Assembly (NCBI RefSeq): GCF_035083965.1
Contig: NC_089729.1
Coordinates: 18,835,964-18,899,963, forward strand
From: Branchiostoma lanceolatum
Taxonomy: Eukaryota > Chordata > Leptocardii > Amphioxiformes > Branchiostomatidae
Direction of reading: 5' to 3'
DNA: 64,000 bases
The notes beneath the pieces were generated by a model. The model searched no databases, was not told the origin of the DNA, and was given only the letters and a program-made list of their open reading frames with translations. Positions within the stretch are counted from its first letter, which is position 1. Each line of letters opens with the position of its first letter. This document shows, piece after piece, positions 11,160 to 22,986 of the stretch. Made by a program: the position numbers and the translations under genes.

Positions 11160-11430
11160 TGCCGAATCTTCGGCAGATGGACATTGTTCGCCTCTAACTG
11201 ACAAAGAAGTCGCTGCTGTGATCAATCGCCACTTTTCAGACATTGTTAACCAATTAACTTCCATGTCTAGATTTTGAATCGTTGCCATCTTAACCGCCTT
11301 CTCTTTCCAAAGCACCACTTATTCATTCATATGAAGTTAACGAAATATTGAAACGCCATGACGCCAGGAAAAGTTGTGGTCCAGATAATATTTCCCCGAA
11401 AATTGCCAAAACGTTTGCTGTTCGGAAGAT
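11160..11430 (+). mobile_element. Fragment of a non-LTR reverse transcriptase
   Basis: Two short reading segments match the stretch just before the palm of LINE reverse transcriptases: LTDKEVAAVINRHFSDIV near 11195, and in another frame EVNEILKRHDARKSCGPDNI near 11335. Stops and a frame change lie between them, so it is dead. It directly follows the SINE. Confidence 0.6.
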
Positions 11431-12126
11431 GGACATGACGGCCAAAGATAATGTTAAGGTAGATTGGGAGTTTTCCTTAGAACTGCAGCAGAACTTTCGG
11501 CTTTTTTGACCTGCACATACAATGGTCTTAATATAAATGACGGTGTCAGATCAGATATCGTTTGGTGTCAGCAAGAATTGTGCAGGATTTAACCCAGTAT
11601 CAGCTTGTTTTGGTTTTGTTAGCATTTAAGTATACATTTTACATAGAATAAAGAAGAATTAGGAACCTTAAAGTTTGTTTTATTTCAGCACTTCAATTCT
11701 CGTCTGTGAAGTGAACGGCCTATATTGACAGGGCAGCTGCTATGAAACTGTATATTTTTTTGATACAAAGGCCTTGGTGATTATTTTGCTTTTCCCTCAA
11801 ACAGACTAATAAGAAGCAATATGGTAAAGCATGCGGCTTACGAATAACTCTGGCTGAAGAATGCTTCTGTTCATTCACGACGCCGTCGTTGCGAAGCAAC
11901 AGCCCTAAGCACGACGAAAATGTTATCAATCAAACCCTGAGACAAACTGAGTGATCAGGTGGGATTAGAACCCTGACTGCGCCACTGAGGAGAACACGGC
12001 TGCTTTCTGTGCTGTCCGGGTGCGGAGAAAAAACAAACGGTAACATTTTTGTTAAATCATCTGGTAGGGAAGTGTGGTAATATAGCCTTCTGTTTTATCA
12101 ATCATATGGTATGATAACGTTCTATC
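11431..12126. other. Intergenic stretch upstream of the LRR receptor
   Basis: No gene recognised. The stretch should hold the promoter and any 5' UTR of the LRR gene, but I see no TATA box or clear splice acceptor to place the start of transcription. Confidence 0.4.
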
Positions 12127-14433
12127 ATGGCGATAAAGCTGGTGGAAAAGGTATCTTTGCTGCTGCTTACGCAGCTACTAGTGCCACATGTGGACGCCGG
12201 TAGCTGGCAGAGCTGCCGTGAGGTGTCCGTGGCAAAGTGTGGCGTAGGCGACGGTAGAGATGGTCATGAGTACCGGTATGATACTAATGCTTACCGGTAC
12301 AAGTGGACCAAATACCCACGTGAAGTAAACAGCTACAGAAGCCCCTTTCAAATCGGTACTTTGAGTCAGGCGTTTCAATCCTGTCAAGTCTGCTCAAATG
12401 AAACCAGGCTGATCCAGGGGGGTCCCACTCAGATCCCTTCCTCGCCACAATTCAGAACAAACATCATGATCGTTGACAACAACGTTGGTAAGCTTGGCAC
12501 TGAAATGGCAGAGATCCTCTCTCAGATCCCATGTGGTAGAGATTGCAGGCTGTGGTTTGTGGATTGTACTATAACGGCAATAGAGTTAGGGGCGTTCGCT
12601 AAGTTGCCACAGGTATCTACCCTGGTCATCTGGCGGAGCAATGTCCAGACTCTGAAGAACGGCACGTTTGCTGGGATGGAAGGTCTCAAACGTCTCCTGC
12701 TGCTGGAGAACAACCTGACACATCTGGAGGTGAGATTAAAAAATGTTTAGTCCTTTGATAAATGAAATTTGGGTTTGGAATACCATTAACTGAACTTCTT
12801 TTGCCATCGTTTAAATGCTGTATCACATATCGTTCTGCTGCAGGATGGCTGCTTTGGTGGGTTGTCCAGCTTGTCCCACCTCATCCTTGTGGACAACCAG
12901 ATCCTGACGCTGTCACCTGGCACCTTCCGGGGAGTCATGCCGTGGTGGTTTGACGTAAGTGCCAATCGTATCTCTAACGTAGAACCCGGGACCTTGCAGG
13001 CGATCAAGTCCGTGGAACATGTCCGCGCTGTTGGGAACAAACTGCGAGCGATCGGCGCGCTGATGTTCCACGGTCTTGAGCGACTGCAAATCCTGATCCT
13101 AGAGGGTAACAGAATCTCCCACATTGCTGCGGGCGCGTTCCACTCAAACACAAAAATTCGCACCCTAAATCTGGCGGACAACAGGCTGACCTTCTTGTCA
13201 GGCGTTTGGTTCAAATCGTCATTTCCAAACAGTCTCATCGTGCGTGGAAATGGTATTGCCGCCATTGCGTGGGAAGGGAGGGTGGTTAGGTTCATGCGTA
13301 TCACACTTGGCAGCCTTCCGCGCTGTACCTGCGCAAATGATTGGCTCTACGACCAGCGCTTTATGTCGACAATGCACATGCGCGTCCACTCGGGATCAAG
13401 CTCTCACGCTTGGTCACTTGTGCAAGGCCTCCCCGCCCCACTCTATCCCAGCGACACACTGCCCTGCCCCCCACCACTGGTGGAGATCATGAATGTCGAA
13501 CGCGAGGCTGCGAACAGGTACACAGCCGTTGGCAACGTGTATTGGGAGCAACTGCCCAAGGTGTCCTGGACCCTCCCTAACGACTCACCACACTCCGTCA
13601 GCATCACATACGACACAAACACGACCACGCACGCCAGTCTCCTGACAGGCAACCTAACCGTGAGGGTGGTGACCGACCTAAAGGCTGAGGGCTGGGTGAA
13701 ATGTAAGGGGCCAGATAACTTGTTGGGGGAATCAGGAAATCACAGCTTGTGCAGATGTTCAAACTACATGGGGAAGTCAAGCTTTACGCTTTGGGTAGAG
13801 ACCACCGGGCCCTTGTCCTTTTGGAACACCACTTGCACGGCTTCTTTGGAAACCGGCTCCGACACTGCAATGTTCATGGCGGGTGAGCGAACATACTGTG
13901 GTATGACAACACTCCCAGCAACAGAGCTCTCACTCACAGACACGACACCATTTACAACCAGCAACAGCACCACACCGCTGTCCACTGGCATCAACACCAC
14001 AAAACTGCCCACAGGCATGAGCACCACATCATTGGTCACAAGCGTGAGTGATGAGTTCGATGAAGATCTAACGTGGTACATCGTGTGTGCAGCGTTGGGC
14101 GTTCTGGTGCAATTTGCTGCTGTGGCGGTAGGGGTCTGGGGATGCGCCCGCTCCGGGGGGCCTTTCGAAGATGATGAGTCCGTGATCAGTCCGTACGCTG
14201 AGGGTCACTTCGAGGATCACTCCAGCTTGAGTGATTCAGAATCAACCATCAGCCCCTACGCTGAGGGTGGTTTCGGGGATCACTCCAGTTTGAGTGATTC
14301 AGAATCAACCATCAGCCCTTACGCTGAGGGTGGTTTCGGGGATCACTCAAGCCTGAGTGATTCAGAGTCAGTCATCAGGCCGTACGCTGAGGCGGGGTTC
14401 AATGGGTTTCGGGGATCACTCAAGCCTGAGTGA
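12127..14433 (+). CDS. Leucine-rich-repeat, Ig-like single-pass receptor (tail frameshifted)
   Basis: Two exons, 12127-12729 and 12844-14433, join in phase 0 across GTGAGA/CAG. As written the protein has 730 residues. In order it has a signal peptide (about 1-25), a Cys-containing N-terminal cap (SCQVC, PCGRDC), LRRs from about 110 to 380 (for example LSHLILVDNQILTLSPGTF), a C-terminal cap beginning RCTCANDWLY, an Ig-like module about 430-550 (VSWTLP, WVKCKG), a Thr/Ser-rich stalk, a membrane helix about 611-634 (YIVCAALGVLVQFAAVAVGV) and a cytoplasmic tail. The tail holds a tandem 21-residue repeat, each copy with DSES and a tyrosine motif ISPYAE or IRPYAE. The fourth repeat is duplicated out of frame, so translation stops at 14433 although an open tail continues in the next frame. 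It is likely a surface recognition receptor; the ligand is unknown. Confidence 0.8.
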
Positions 14434-14486
14434 TTCAGAGTCAGTCATCAGGCCGTACGCTGAGGCGGGGTTCAATGACCATCCCG
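14215..14486 (+). repeat. In-gene tandem repeat: 63-bp units, then a 73-bp duplication
   Basis: Units beginning GATCACTC start at 14215, 14278 and 14341, spaced 63 bp apart (21 codons). The next starts at 14414, a spacing of 73 bp, and is identical to the previous unit for about 65 bases. Because 73 is not a multiple of three, the receptor reading frame is lost here. Confidence 0.92.
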
Positions 14487-14884
14487 ATTTGCGCAGGGTC
14501 TATTCATATGAGTCAGATATCGTCCCGTATGGGCAGGCGAGGCATAGCGCAGCGTACGCAGGCCGCCCTCGCGCGCAGACATACCCCGTGTCGTCCCGTC
14601 CGTACGGCACCAGGCGCCCTCGTCGGACACCAAACACGGAAGGGGCCGTCGTGGCTTCCTATGGCCGAAATGGTGGTGATGAATCCAACGGTGATGAAAA
14701 CCATCGTGGTAGGCCCGCCACCGGTCGGGGAAACAGTTACGCCTGTCCCTCCCCTACCGGTACTGCCAGGTCACCGGCAGCTACCTACTGCCAGAATGAC
14801 CGTAGGGAAGCCATAAATGACACCCCAGAGTTCCCCGAGACAAACAGCTATGAACCGGCGCCCAGTGGCGGAATTGGTCAGTGA
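14414..14884 (+). pseudogene. Out-of-frame continuation of the LRR receptor tail
   Basis: Past the 73-bp duplication, the frame that would have continued the receptor stays open for about 155 codons to TGA at 14882-14884. It is rich in Tyr, Pro, Arg and Gly and has further tyrosine motifs: YESDIVPYGQ, SRPYGTRRP, TNSYEPAP. Its composition matches the repeats before it, so it is very probably the real distal tail. It is disconnected either by a recent mutation or by an assembly or haplotype error. Confidence 0.7.
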
Positions 14885-14889
14885 ATAAA
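14884..14889 (+). terminator. AATAAA overlapping the distal-tail stop codon
   Basis: The stop TGA (14882-14884) and AATAAA share the base at 14884. Cleavage would give a 3' UTR of only some 20-30 bases. Confidence 0.45.
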
Positions 14890-17240
14890 GAATGAAGAAA
14901 TCGATGGACGGGATTTGTCTTGGTTGCAGAATTTGGCTTAGTGTGCTTTTTTGTTCATCTCTCTCTACCCCAAAATGCTTGGTTTTATTTGAACATTTTC
15001 AAATGAAATTTTGTAGAAAGATAGGAAAAACTAAACGGTAAAAATCGAGGTCCATAAATATAGTCACAGCTAGCGCTTTTCTCAATATTGGTCTGGTAGA
15101 CTCTTTTATTTAAAGAATCATACTTTTCATTTATAGCAAATCCTATGTTTTGAAAATACCAAAATGCAATATGTAAAAGACAAAATAGATCTAGCAAGGC
15201 CTCATTTGCTTGAAAATACAGCATATTTCAATCAATTTCTTTCCATATGCAAAAATGGACAGTTTGAATTATATTTCTGGTCTAAAAATGGCCCCAAATT
15301 TAGCCATTTTGAAGTAATGTATGCGGTGAGTATGATTGAAGTCCTGTGAGCGTATGTTCTAAGCACGTTCATACCAAATTGTAGGTTATTTGGTTGTTAT
15401 ACCAGGGCATAGGAGTCCAAAATATACATTTCGGGCTGAAGATGGCCAAAATAACACAATAGAATCATTCTTTACGCTCACATCAAAATATGAAAAGAAA
15501 TTCTGTATGCCAAATTTGACCCAAAAATGAAAAAGTTAAATTCATTTGAAGATTTGGCAGAAGTACATGACAAAAAACAATTCATATTTCGTTCCTATAC
15601 CTACGGTATGGATTTAAATATTAATAAGATGTAAAAACTTGAGAGAAAACTAGCAATGACCGATGAGACTCTAGAACCAAATCAGAAAGGAAGAGTTTAA
15701 GGCAAACAGTTCGGAATGTGTGTATATAATTTTGCCTATAATTGCCCTTAAATTGTCCTTCCAAAATATCTCCAAATTGATCAAAATATCCTATTGAAAA
15801 GGTACAGACGAAAAACATAACCGAAGCACCGGCAAATACAGCCAAAGCAATGTATGAGACTGTTCCATTACATATTTGCCCACTTGATTATCTGGAAATG
15901 TGATGATATACACTTAGTCATTTGACTGGCATCGATAACTTTCCACCTCTCTACCCAAATTTGCATAGTTAATCAGGTACAATTAAAAAAGACATGCGAG
16001 AAATTTTTAATGGAAAACATTTTTCTACAAATCAGCCATAATTATGCAATTTATTTTCTGTCATTGTGAAATTCACAGAGTTTGTACCATTGTTGACTAA
16101 CGCTCCAAGTTGTCTCAATTCTGTCTAAATGCCTGCTTGAAATTTGTTTTGTTCAACAGAGGTTTCTGGGTGATTAAAAATCATGGAGCTAAAATTTGGT
16201 AATTTCATGAGAGAACAGTCAATCTGTTAACTTGTATAAGCAAATTTTAGTGTATTATATTTCAACAGGTCATAATTGCAACTTTTACAAAATCAGAAAA
16301 AAAGGGACACCAAAAAAGAGGTGAAGACTGAAATTCTGGCTCCTGAAAGTACATTTTGACTCCCACTTAAATGGTTTAACGGAGGTTTCTGGGTAATAGA
16401 AAAATTGGAGAAAAATCAAAAGTTTTAATGAGACAACAATCAATCGTAGAAGCAAATTTTGGTGTGTTCTAATTTTTAACAGGTCATAACAAACATTGAA
16501 ATTATGAGATTATGAAAATCATCTAAAAAGCAATTTTGCACGTGATATTGATACAGAAATTATAATCTAAAGAAAGGGACACCAAAAATGATGCGAATAC
16601 TCTAGTCTATACTACTGTCCCTGAAATTATCCCAGAAATTCGTGTCCTAAAAGTACATTTTGACACCCACCGAAATTGCACAGAACTCTCTTGAAATCAT
16701 GTATGGCCTGGATTCTGTCCTGCTTATCTTGAAATGTGCCATTTTAGTGGTTTTCCTCAGGACAATATCTAGGCTATAGCATGTACGAGTCTTCATTTAA
16801 CATCTTATCTTGAAGAATATTTCTAAGATTTGTAATTTCAGTACTTTGCATTTTGAATTCTGGAAAACACGAAGGAGAATACCTGGGATTCTGCCTAAGC
16901 ATGTCTGTTTGCTGTATGTATATATACAGCTTTTGTTATTCTTAAAGAAACCAGCTACATATACCACTTATAATATCAAACAGTTTATAACAGAAAATTA
17001 TTTCTTTTAGGCACGTTCCATTATGCCCCTTCTTGGTTCGACGATGTGTGCTGTGAAAGTTCTATACCTAGAAGTAATTGTAAATACATAATTATTGATT
17101 AATCATCAATCGTATTATAACAATACAGTGTTGGTGGTGCCAATCCTTATGTAAGATATTGTCTACAATGGTAACTGACAATGATGTTTGTTATGAAATC
17201 ATAGCAATGTATTTTCCTTAATGACTGTATATTGGAAGCG
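14890..17240. other. AT-rich intergenic DNA with an imperfect internal duplication
   Basis: No gene seen. Within 16150-16680 a stretch is repeated about 220-300 bp apart: AGGTTTCTGGGT at about 16160 and 16383, AAGGGACACCAAAAA at about 16303 and 16574, and AAGTACATTTTGAC at about 16349 and 16651. It is an old tandem duplication with unequal indels. Confidence 0.5.
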
Positions 17241-17309
17241 TATAACTTATGCCAGGAGAAAAAAAGTATACATTGTTAAAAGAAAGAAAGCTGATGAAGT
17301 GTAACCCTT

Positions 17310-17475
17310 ATCACAAAAGAGTCTGGTTAAGATTCGAACACGCGACTGATCCAGAGGCATGCATGGTCGCTACTTGGTGGATGCATCCTTGTACGCAGGG
17401 CCAAAATATCATGCAAATCTACCTGGGAACCCAACACACTTATCGAGAAGAGTAGGGGTACCCGGTGTGCTTGGC
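17310..17475. repeat. Degraded SINE-like fragment
   Basis: GATTCGAAC resembles a reversed B-box, and TCGAGAAGAGTAGGGGTACC resembles the body of the SINE family also found around 27880. Boundaries are not readable. Confidence 0.3.
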
Positions 17476-17596
17476 CAAAAAATGCGAGCTGTAGAAAAGC
17501 CGCATTGCACTATCACTAGCTACTTGAAAAGCATCATGCTTCAGCTCAATTGAGCATGACTGCTTTACGTTCTCTACCTTAGCATCCCAGCCCTAC

Positions 17597-18130
17597 TCAC
17601 ATGTCCCACATACCTTTTTTCCAGTCGGCCTTTCTGATTACTGATATCTTGTAGGGAGCGAAGTAACAGCGTTCAAATTCTCCGCCATGTGCTAATAGCC
17701 CTGGGCGGGCGGGCAACACTCGCTGCAACGTAGAGATTCCGGGAGCTTCCGGTGGGGTGGTTACCATGCTAAAGGTGACGGAATTGTGTAGTAAGCAGTT
17801 ATCCACATAACCTCCTTGTTCTGATGTACATTCTAGCAAATATGAATGAATATTATACACAGGATGTCTTAATGCACGAAAACCAAATATTCTGTGGGCC
17901 TTTTGATATACAGTTCCAGAGTCCATGTATGGATGACAAGGCAATGTGAAATAATACTGTTCTTCATAAAAAGAAAAACAGAACAGAAGAACAATTGGCA
18001 TGTATGTCATCAACATGTAATACATGTTTGACTTAACCCCAGTGTGTAATATAGACCATATACATATTATATAGTTGACATGACTTGGGATCATTTCCGT
18101 TATGAAAATAATTTTATATAGCTGCACTCT
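17597..18130. other. Intergenic DNA with an uninterpreted open frame on minus
   Basis: A GC-richer patch at about 17640-17800 gives an open minus-strand reading (for example PEAPGISTLQRVLPARPGLL) that I cannot place in any family. Splice signals and a start are lacking, and the frame runs into the satellite array beyond. I do not call a gene. Confidence 0.25.
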
Positions 18131-18149
18131 GAAAGAAAAAAAAAAAAAA

Positions 18150-18885
18150 CGCCTAAGCAAAAGACTTCTTATGCACAATAATTGTGAACTGTTCTCTCTG
18201 ATATCTTTAATATTGTGTAATGATGTCCTGTGATTGCAGAATTGAACGGTTTTAAATTTTGATGTTGAATATTGAAGAAGCAAAACGCCTCTCATGCACA
18301 ATGATCATGAAATGTTCACTATAATATCTTTGATATTGTGTCATGATGTCATGTGATTGCAAAAGTGAACGGTTATAAATTTTGATGTTGAATATTGAAG
18401 AAGAAAAACGCTTCTCATGCACGATAATTGTGAACTGTTCTATCTGATATCTTTAATATTGTGTCATGCTGTCATGTGATTGCAAAGTGAACGGTTTTAA
18501 ATGTTGATGTTGAATATTGAAGAAGAAAAACGCTTCTCATGCTCAATGATCATGAACCGTTCACTATAATAGCTTTAATATTGTGTAATGCTGTCATGTG
18601 AATGCAAAAGTGAAAGGTTTTAAATTTTGATGTGGAATATTGGAGAAGCAAAACGCTTGTTATGCACAATAATCACGAACTGTTTACTATAATATCTTTG
18701 ATATTGTATTATGCTGTCATGTTATTGCAGAAGTGAACGGTTTTAAATGTTGATGGTGAATATTGAAGAAGCAAAACGCTTCTCATGCACAATAATCATG
18801 AACCGTTCACTATAATATATTTAATATTGTGTAATGCTGTCATGTAATTGCAGAAGTGAACGGTTTAAAATGTTGATGTTGAGTG
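18150..18885. repeat. Satellite array, about 6 units of 123 bp
   Basis: ATGCACAAT or a one-base variant recurs at 18171, 18294, 18417, 18539, 18662 and 18785, spaced 123, 123, 122, 123 and 123 bp. Each unit carries GAACGGTTTTAAA near its end. Several carry its inverse, GAACCGTTCACT, near the start, so a unit can form a stem with a loop of about 55 bases. Confidence 0.93.
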
Positions 18886-19359
18886 ATGGAGTCTTGCAAA
18901 AACTTTCAGTCTTGGAAATATGATGTTGTGAACGACAGGCTGGTAACTGAGATATGACAGACACGAAATAATCATGTTAATGTAAAAATGAGAAACGTAT
19001 CACTAATTCAAAAATGATGTTCTTGTAACAATAGAAGTGGAAGTGTGACAAGACATTGTCTCAAATATGACTGATATCGGCACCTCCACAACAATTATGA
19101 GCTGGTAATTGCGATATGGTAGACATTAGATAGTAACTTTAATGTAATAATGAAAAATGTATCAATAATGCAAAAATGATGTTCTTGTAATTATAGAAGT
19201 TAGCCTTGGAAGTGTGACAGGACATTGTCCTGGACGATTGCTCAAATATGACTGATATTGGCACCACCACACAGGGTGTATAATGTACTAGAGGAAAGAA
19301 ATGTGATGTTAAAGTTTGGAGAGTTGTAATAAATATTCAAGTGTTTTGTAACCCCTCAG

Positions 19360-20078
19360 TTTCTGACTGTTCTGTGGCATTCTGGACGGTACGATTGAAG
19401 GTGTGAGGCGTGGGTGCCCCCCCCCTCCCCCAGTACTTGAAATGCTAAATTATGTTGTCTGAAAAGTATACAGGGCCTGACTTGTGCCCAATGGAAGCGT
19501 TTAAAGAAAATTTCCGGTACATGTGTAATTACAATGAATAGATGGCCAGTTTTCTTCTTCTGCAATTACCAGAGAAAGGAAAGAATATTTTCAACAATAG
19601 ACAATTTAGTAAATAGATGCCCTCATTTCGAGAAGAAGCTATAATATACCATGATGTTCTTTGTTTACAGTGTGACTAGAATCTGAATTCTTGTTGCCAT
19701 GCTGGAAATTTGAATAAACATCAGTTTGAGCCTAGCGCACAGACTAATAATGCTTTGGTGGAATTTTTTTATGAAAAAAACGTTAACGGTGTTTTGTATT
19801 AATCTGGGGTCTGCTCAGTGTGGCATGTCCGGGCATTGTTGGGGACCTTTCATCTTGTTTTCTGATTAAGTGCTGTTTTTTTGTTGTTGTAGCCTTTTTA
19901 ATTGAGCTACAATTTAGACTTGTTAAGCATATTGGGTAGTCTTCGTCGACAACAAAGGACAGGCAACGTCAAATCGACCACCGAGTACGATGTTTCAACC
20001 TGGTTTGGCTACAGAAATATAAACTTGTTTATATCTGTTATCAATTAGTATTTCGCAACAAGGACAATGTTTTGGGTT

Positions 20079-20132
<54 letters not shown>

Positions 20133-20260
20133 TGTGTATGTTACGATGTGTGTGTGACTGTGTGTGTGCTTGCGTGTTCTGTGTACGTGTCTACGGGAAT
20201 TGTGGCAGTTTCATATCAGTTATGCAAATTGGACCCTAATTTACATGTTTGGTATCTGTG
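19360..20260. repeat. Duplicated segment, copy A (uninterrupted)
   Basis: Starts near TTCTGTGGCATTCTGGACGG and runs through CTGAATTCTTGTTGCCATGC, GCATGTCCGGGCATTGTTGG and a (GT)n tract to CAAATTGGACCCTAATT. The same order is found in copy B between 21010 and 23790. Copy A lacks the two insertions found in copy B. Confidence 0.85.
20083..20129. repeat. (GT)n microsatellite in copy A
   Basis: Uninterrupted GT repeat of about 46 bp at the same relative place as the GT run at 23500-23533 in copy B. Confidence 0.95.
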
Positions 20261-21009
20261 AATGTTTTTATCTGCCATTGATTACATTTGCTACATGTGT
20301 TGAAGTTCAATTATGAAAAACACTCAAATAATACATTTTTCTCCCTAAACATGCAAAAGTCATAATTTGCATAACTTGCATCGAATTGTGAGCATCTCTG
20401 TGTACGCTATTGGCATGCTCAAAATGATCGAAATCCATAATTTCTCTATTTGTTTAGATATCCTCTTTTAAATATTTATTAAACAAAAATGAAGTTCCAA
20501 AATTAACTGCTAGGGGACCCAAACCTACATACCACTTCATCCTGACGTCAAAAGCTACATGCAACCCAAACATTCAGATCAGAGCATGTCTAGAACAAAA
20601 GGTACAAAATCCAAAAATTATGCTGCACTACCAAGGACAGCTGCCAGAAGGCACATTATCAACCTTGACCTTCGTCTTCCCAAGACCTGCACACAGACCG
20701 AATATCATCGCAATCCATTAACAGGTTCTTCAGTTATGCTGCCCACTAATACCCGGAAACACATTGAGCAGAAATCAGACAGACACACAGTCAACACCAA
20801 AACATTACCTCAATTTTCATGGAGACCAAATATTCTTATTCTTTGGAAACTTTACAAAATTCAAAGCACATGTATCGCACTACAAAGAAATAAGTACTAC
20901 TATTAGTTATTTACTGCTAGGTAGTCATCAACAAAGTGTCAAAGCTATATATGGTATGAACATTAAGCACATTTAAATGGGGCACATTTTATTGCTCCCC
21001 CCAGGGATA
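20261..21009. other. Repeat-derived spacer between the duplicated segments
   Basis: About 20520-20900 resembles the dispersed repeat family at 34848-35956 (phrases such as CCTTGACCTTCGTCTTCCCA and GTTCTTCAGTTATGCTGCC). The open frames here are not supported as genes. Confidence 0.45.
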
Positions 21010-21163
21010 GATGAAATCTGTTCTGTGGCAATCTGGACGGTATGATTGAAGGTGTAAGGCGTGGGTGCCCCCCTCCCCCAGCTAAATTCTGTTGTCTTGA
21101 AAGTATACAGGGCATACCTTGTGCCCATTTGCAGCGTTTAAGGAACTAGTCTGGTACAAGTGT

Positions 21164-21539
21164 TATAGGGGAGACTAAAGGGTTACAATAAAAGGCAGTA
21201 ATGCGTGTAGCCTTATGGGGAAGTTAAGAAAAAGAAGGTGTCATTATCTCAGGAACCAAAACATCACACAATAACTTACCCTCAAATACTAACCAGTTAT
21301 GTCAACTATCATCAGATGCATCACTGACAAATTCTATACGGCTATTCTCCAGATAACCCCCCCCCCCTAATCAGAGCCCTTGGATAGGTCCAACAGGCTT
21401 CAAACATCCAGTTGAAGACTCAGATTTCACAAAAATTCCCAACAAAAAAGAATTTTCAATGGTTCAAACCATGTTTTTTACTTGGAGTCTCTCATCGTTG
21501 GGTGTGGGCGCAGCGCACTCCCTTTAGTTTTCCCTATAA
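21164..21539. mobile_element. MITE, about 375 bp, with empty-site evidence
   Basis: The ends are inverted repeats: GTTATAGGGGAGACTAAAGG at the left and GTTATAGGGAAAACTAAAGG on the other strand at the right. Copy A has an empty site here (GTGTAATTACAATGAA near 19523). The bases gained fit a TA-type duplication, as in Tc1/mariner elements. The left part recurs at 54973-55080. Confidence 0.8.
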
Positions 21540-21616
21540 CAATGAATAGGTTACCATTTTTCTTCTGTCATTACCAATGAGAGTAAGAAAGAGATTTTCA
21601 ACAATTATTATAGAAA

Positions 21617-22986
21617 ACTAGAGTTCCACAAACACATTATCTTCGCCAAATAATCAAGGCTTATTATGGAAAGTGATTTATATTTACGTGTCTATAACCC
21701 CCTGCAAATTTGATCATGCACCATACCATTTGGACGTTATGATTGGGCGAATGAGTCCAGTTAAGATAGGGTTAAAAATCATTTGGTGGTACAGGACTAG
21801 TATATGTGTAGAGTGTGCTGATATATGTTATAACTGGTCATGAAAAAATATGAGTATGTTGATATTATATGGACCACAAAGGTTCGATATGGCAGTGTTG
21901 AAAGTTGAAAGTGATGATGAAACAGTACAGTCAATACATATGAATAGAATAAATCTGGCACGTCTTTAGGTGTTTCTAGTCAGGCTTTCTATTTTGTCCC
22001 TATTTCGTTATGTCGCCAACCGTGTTGAACAAAAATGCTTAAACTGAACGCGTCAAAAACCAGCAGGACCCACACCTCTGCTTGGAGAATAGTTTATTTA
22101 TTTGACCTACATGTACGTTTATGCAAGGCTATCTGTTTACATGACCTGACACTGTCCCGTGTCCCATTGGAAGGCAGTGGGTTAACAAACTTTCCTTACT
22201 AATTATGCAAATCAGTTCCTTATTTGCATAATTAGTCATTGATTATGTAAAGCACCATCCGAGCTCTCAACATACCAAACATCACGACGATCTGTCGACC
22301 CATTCTCAAGTTATTAATGTCCGAATGTCAAAACAAAAACACCCACTGCGGTTCTTAACAAGCCGCTAAGGGGCCAAAATTTACAGAACTCACTTTCTGT
22401 GGCATGAACTATCTACCACACAAAAATCATGCCCATAGCACTTTCAGAAAACATGCCCCTAAATTTTGAAGCTCTGCTGCAGTACCTTTGGTACCCGCTA
22501 GAAGGCCCATTATCGAACTTGACCTTCCTTTTGGTAAATCCTACCCATCCACTAAACATCATAAGGATCCATCAACAGCTTCTTGAGTTATGTTGTCCAC
22601 AAGAAAATTCACATCCACACAAAGCCCGCTGCAGTACCTACGGAAAGTGCCAGGAAAACCATTTTTGAACTTGACCTCAGTTTTCACAACATCTACACAC
22701 CTGCAAAAAATCATGAAGATCCATAAACGTTTCCGTCACTTTTTTTGCCTACATACAAACACAAAGAAATGCTAAGTCCGCTGCAGTACTATTGAAAAGC
22801 GCAAGGTAAACCATTTTCGAACTTGACCTTCCTTTACACAACCACTACACACCTACCAAAAATCATAAAGATTCATTGAAGTTTTCTTGAGTTATGCTCC
22901 TGGCATACATTCAGACCCACCCAACAGATTTTTCAACCGAAAACATAATCCTCTCCGAGTACAAGTACTCTGCGAAGATAAGTAAT
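21617..22986 (-). mobile_element. Dispersed repeat with CTTCGCC/GGCGAAG ends
   Basis: Member, in minus orientation, of the family whose best copy is 34848-35956. It begins CTAGAGTTCCACAAACAC, then TTATCTTCGCC, and ends CTGCGAAGATAA. The inside contains ATGCAAATCAG facing CTTATTTGCAT and several degraded internal repeats of phrases like GACCTTCCTTT. No coding frame. Confidence 0.65.

Noticed and set aside
17597..18301. 234-residue minus frame with a GC-richer part
   Set aside because: It runs into the 123-bp satellite, has no start or splice context and no recognisable domain.
18150..18885. Regular array suggesting CRISPR
   Set aside because: The whole 123-bp unit repeats, with no conserved-repeat/variable-spacer structure.
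20559..20976. 115-residue plus frame
   Set aside because: It lies in DNA related to the dispersed repeat family and shows no coding signature.
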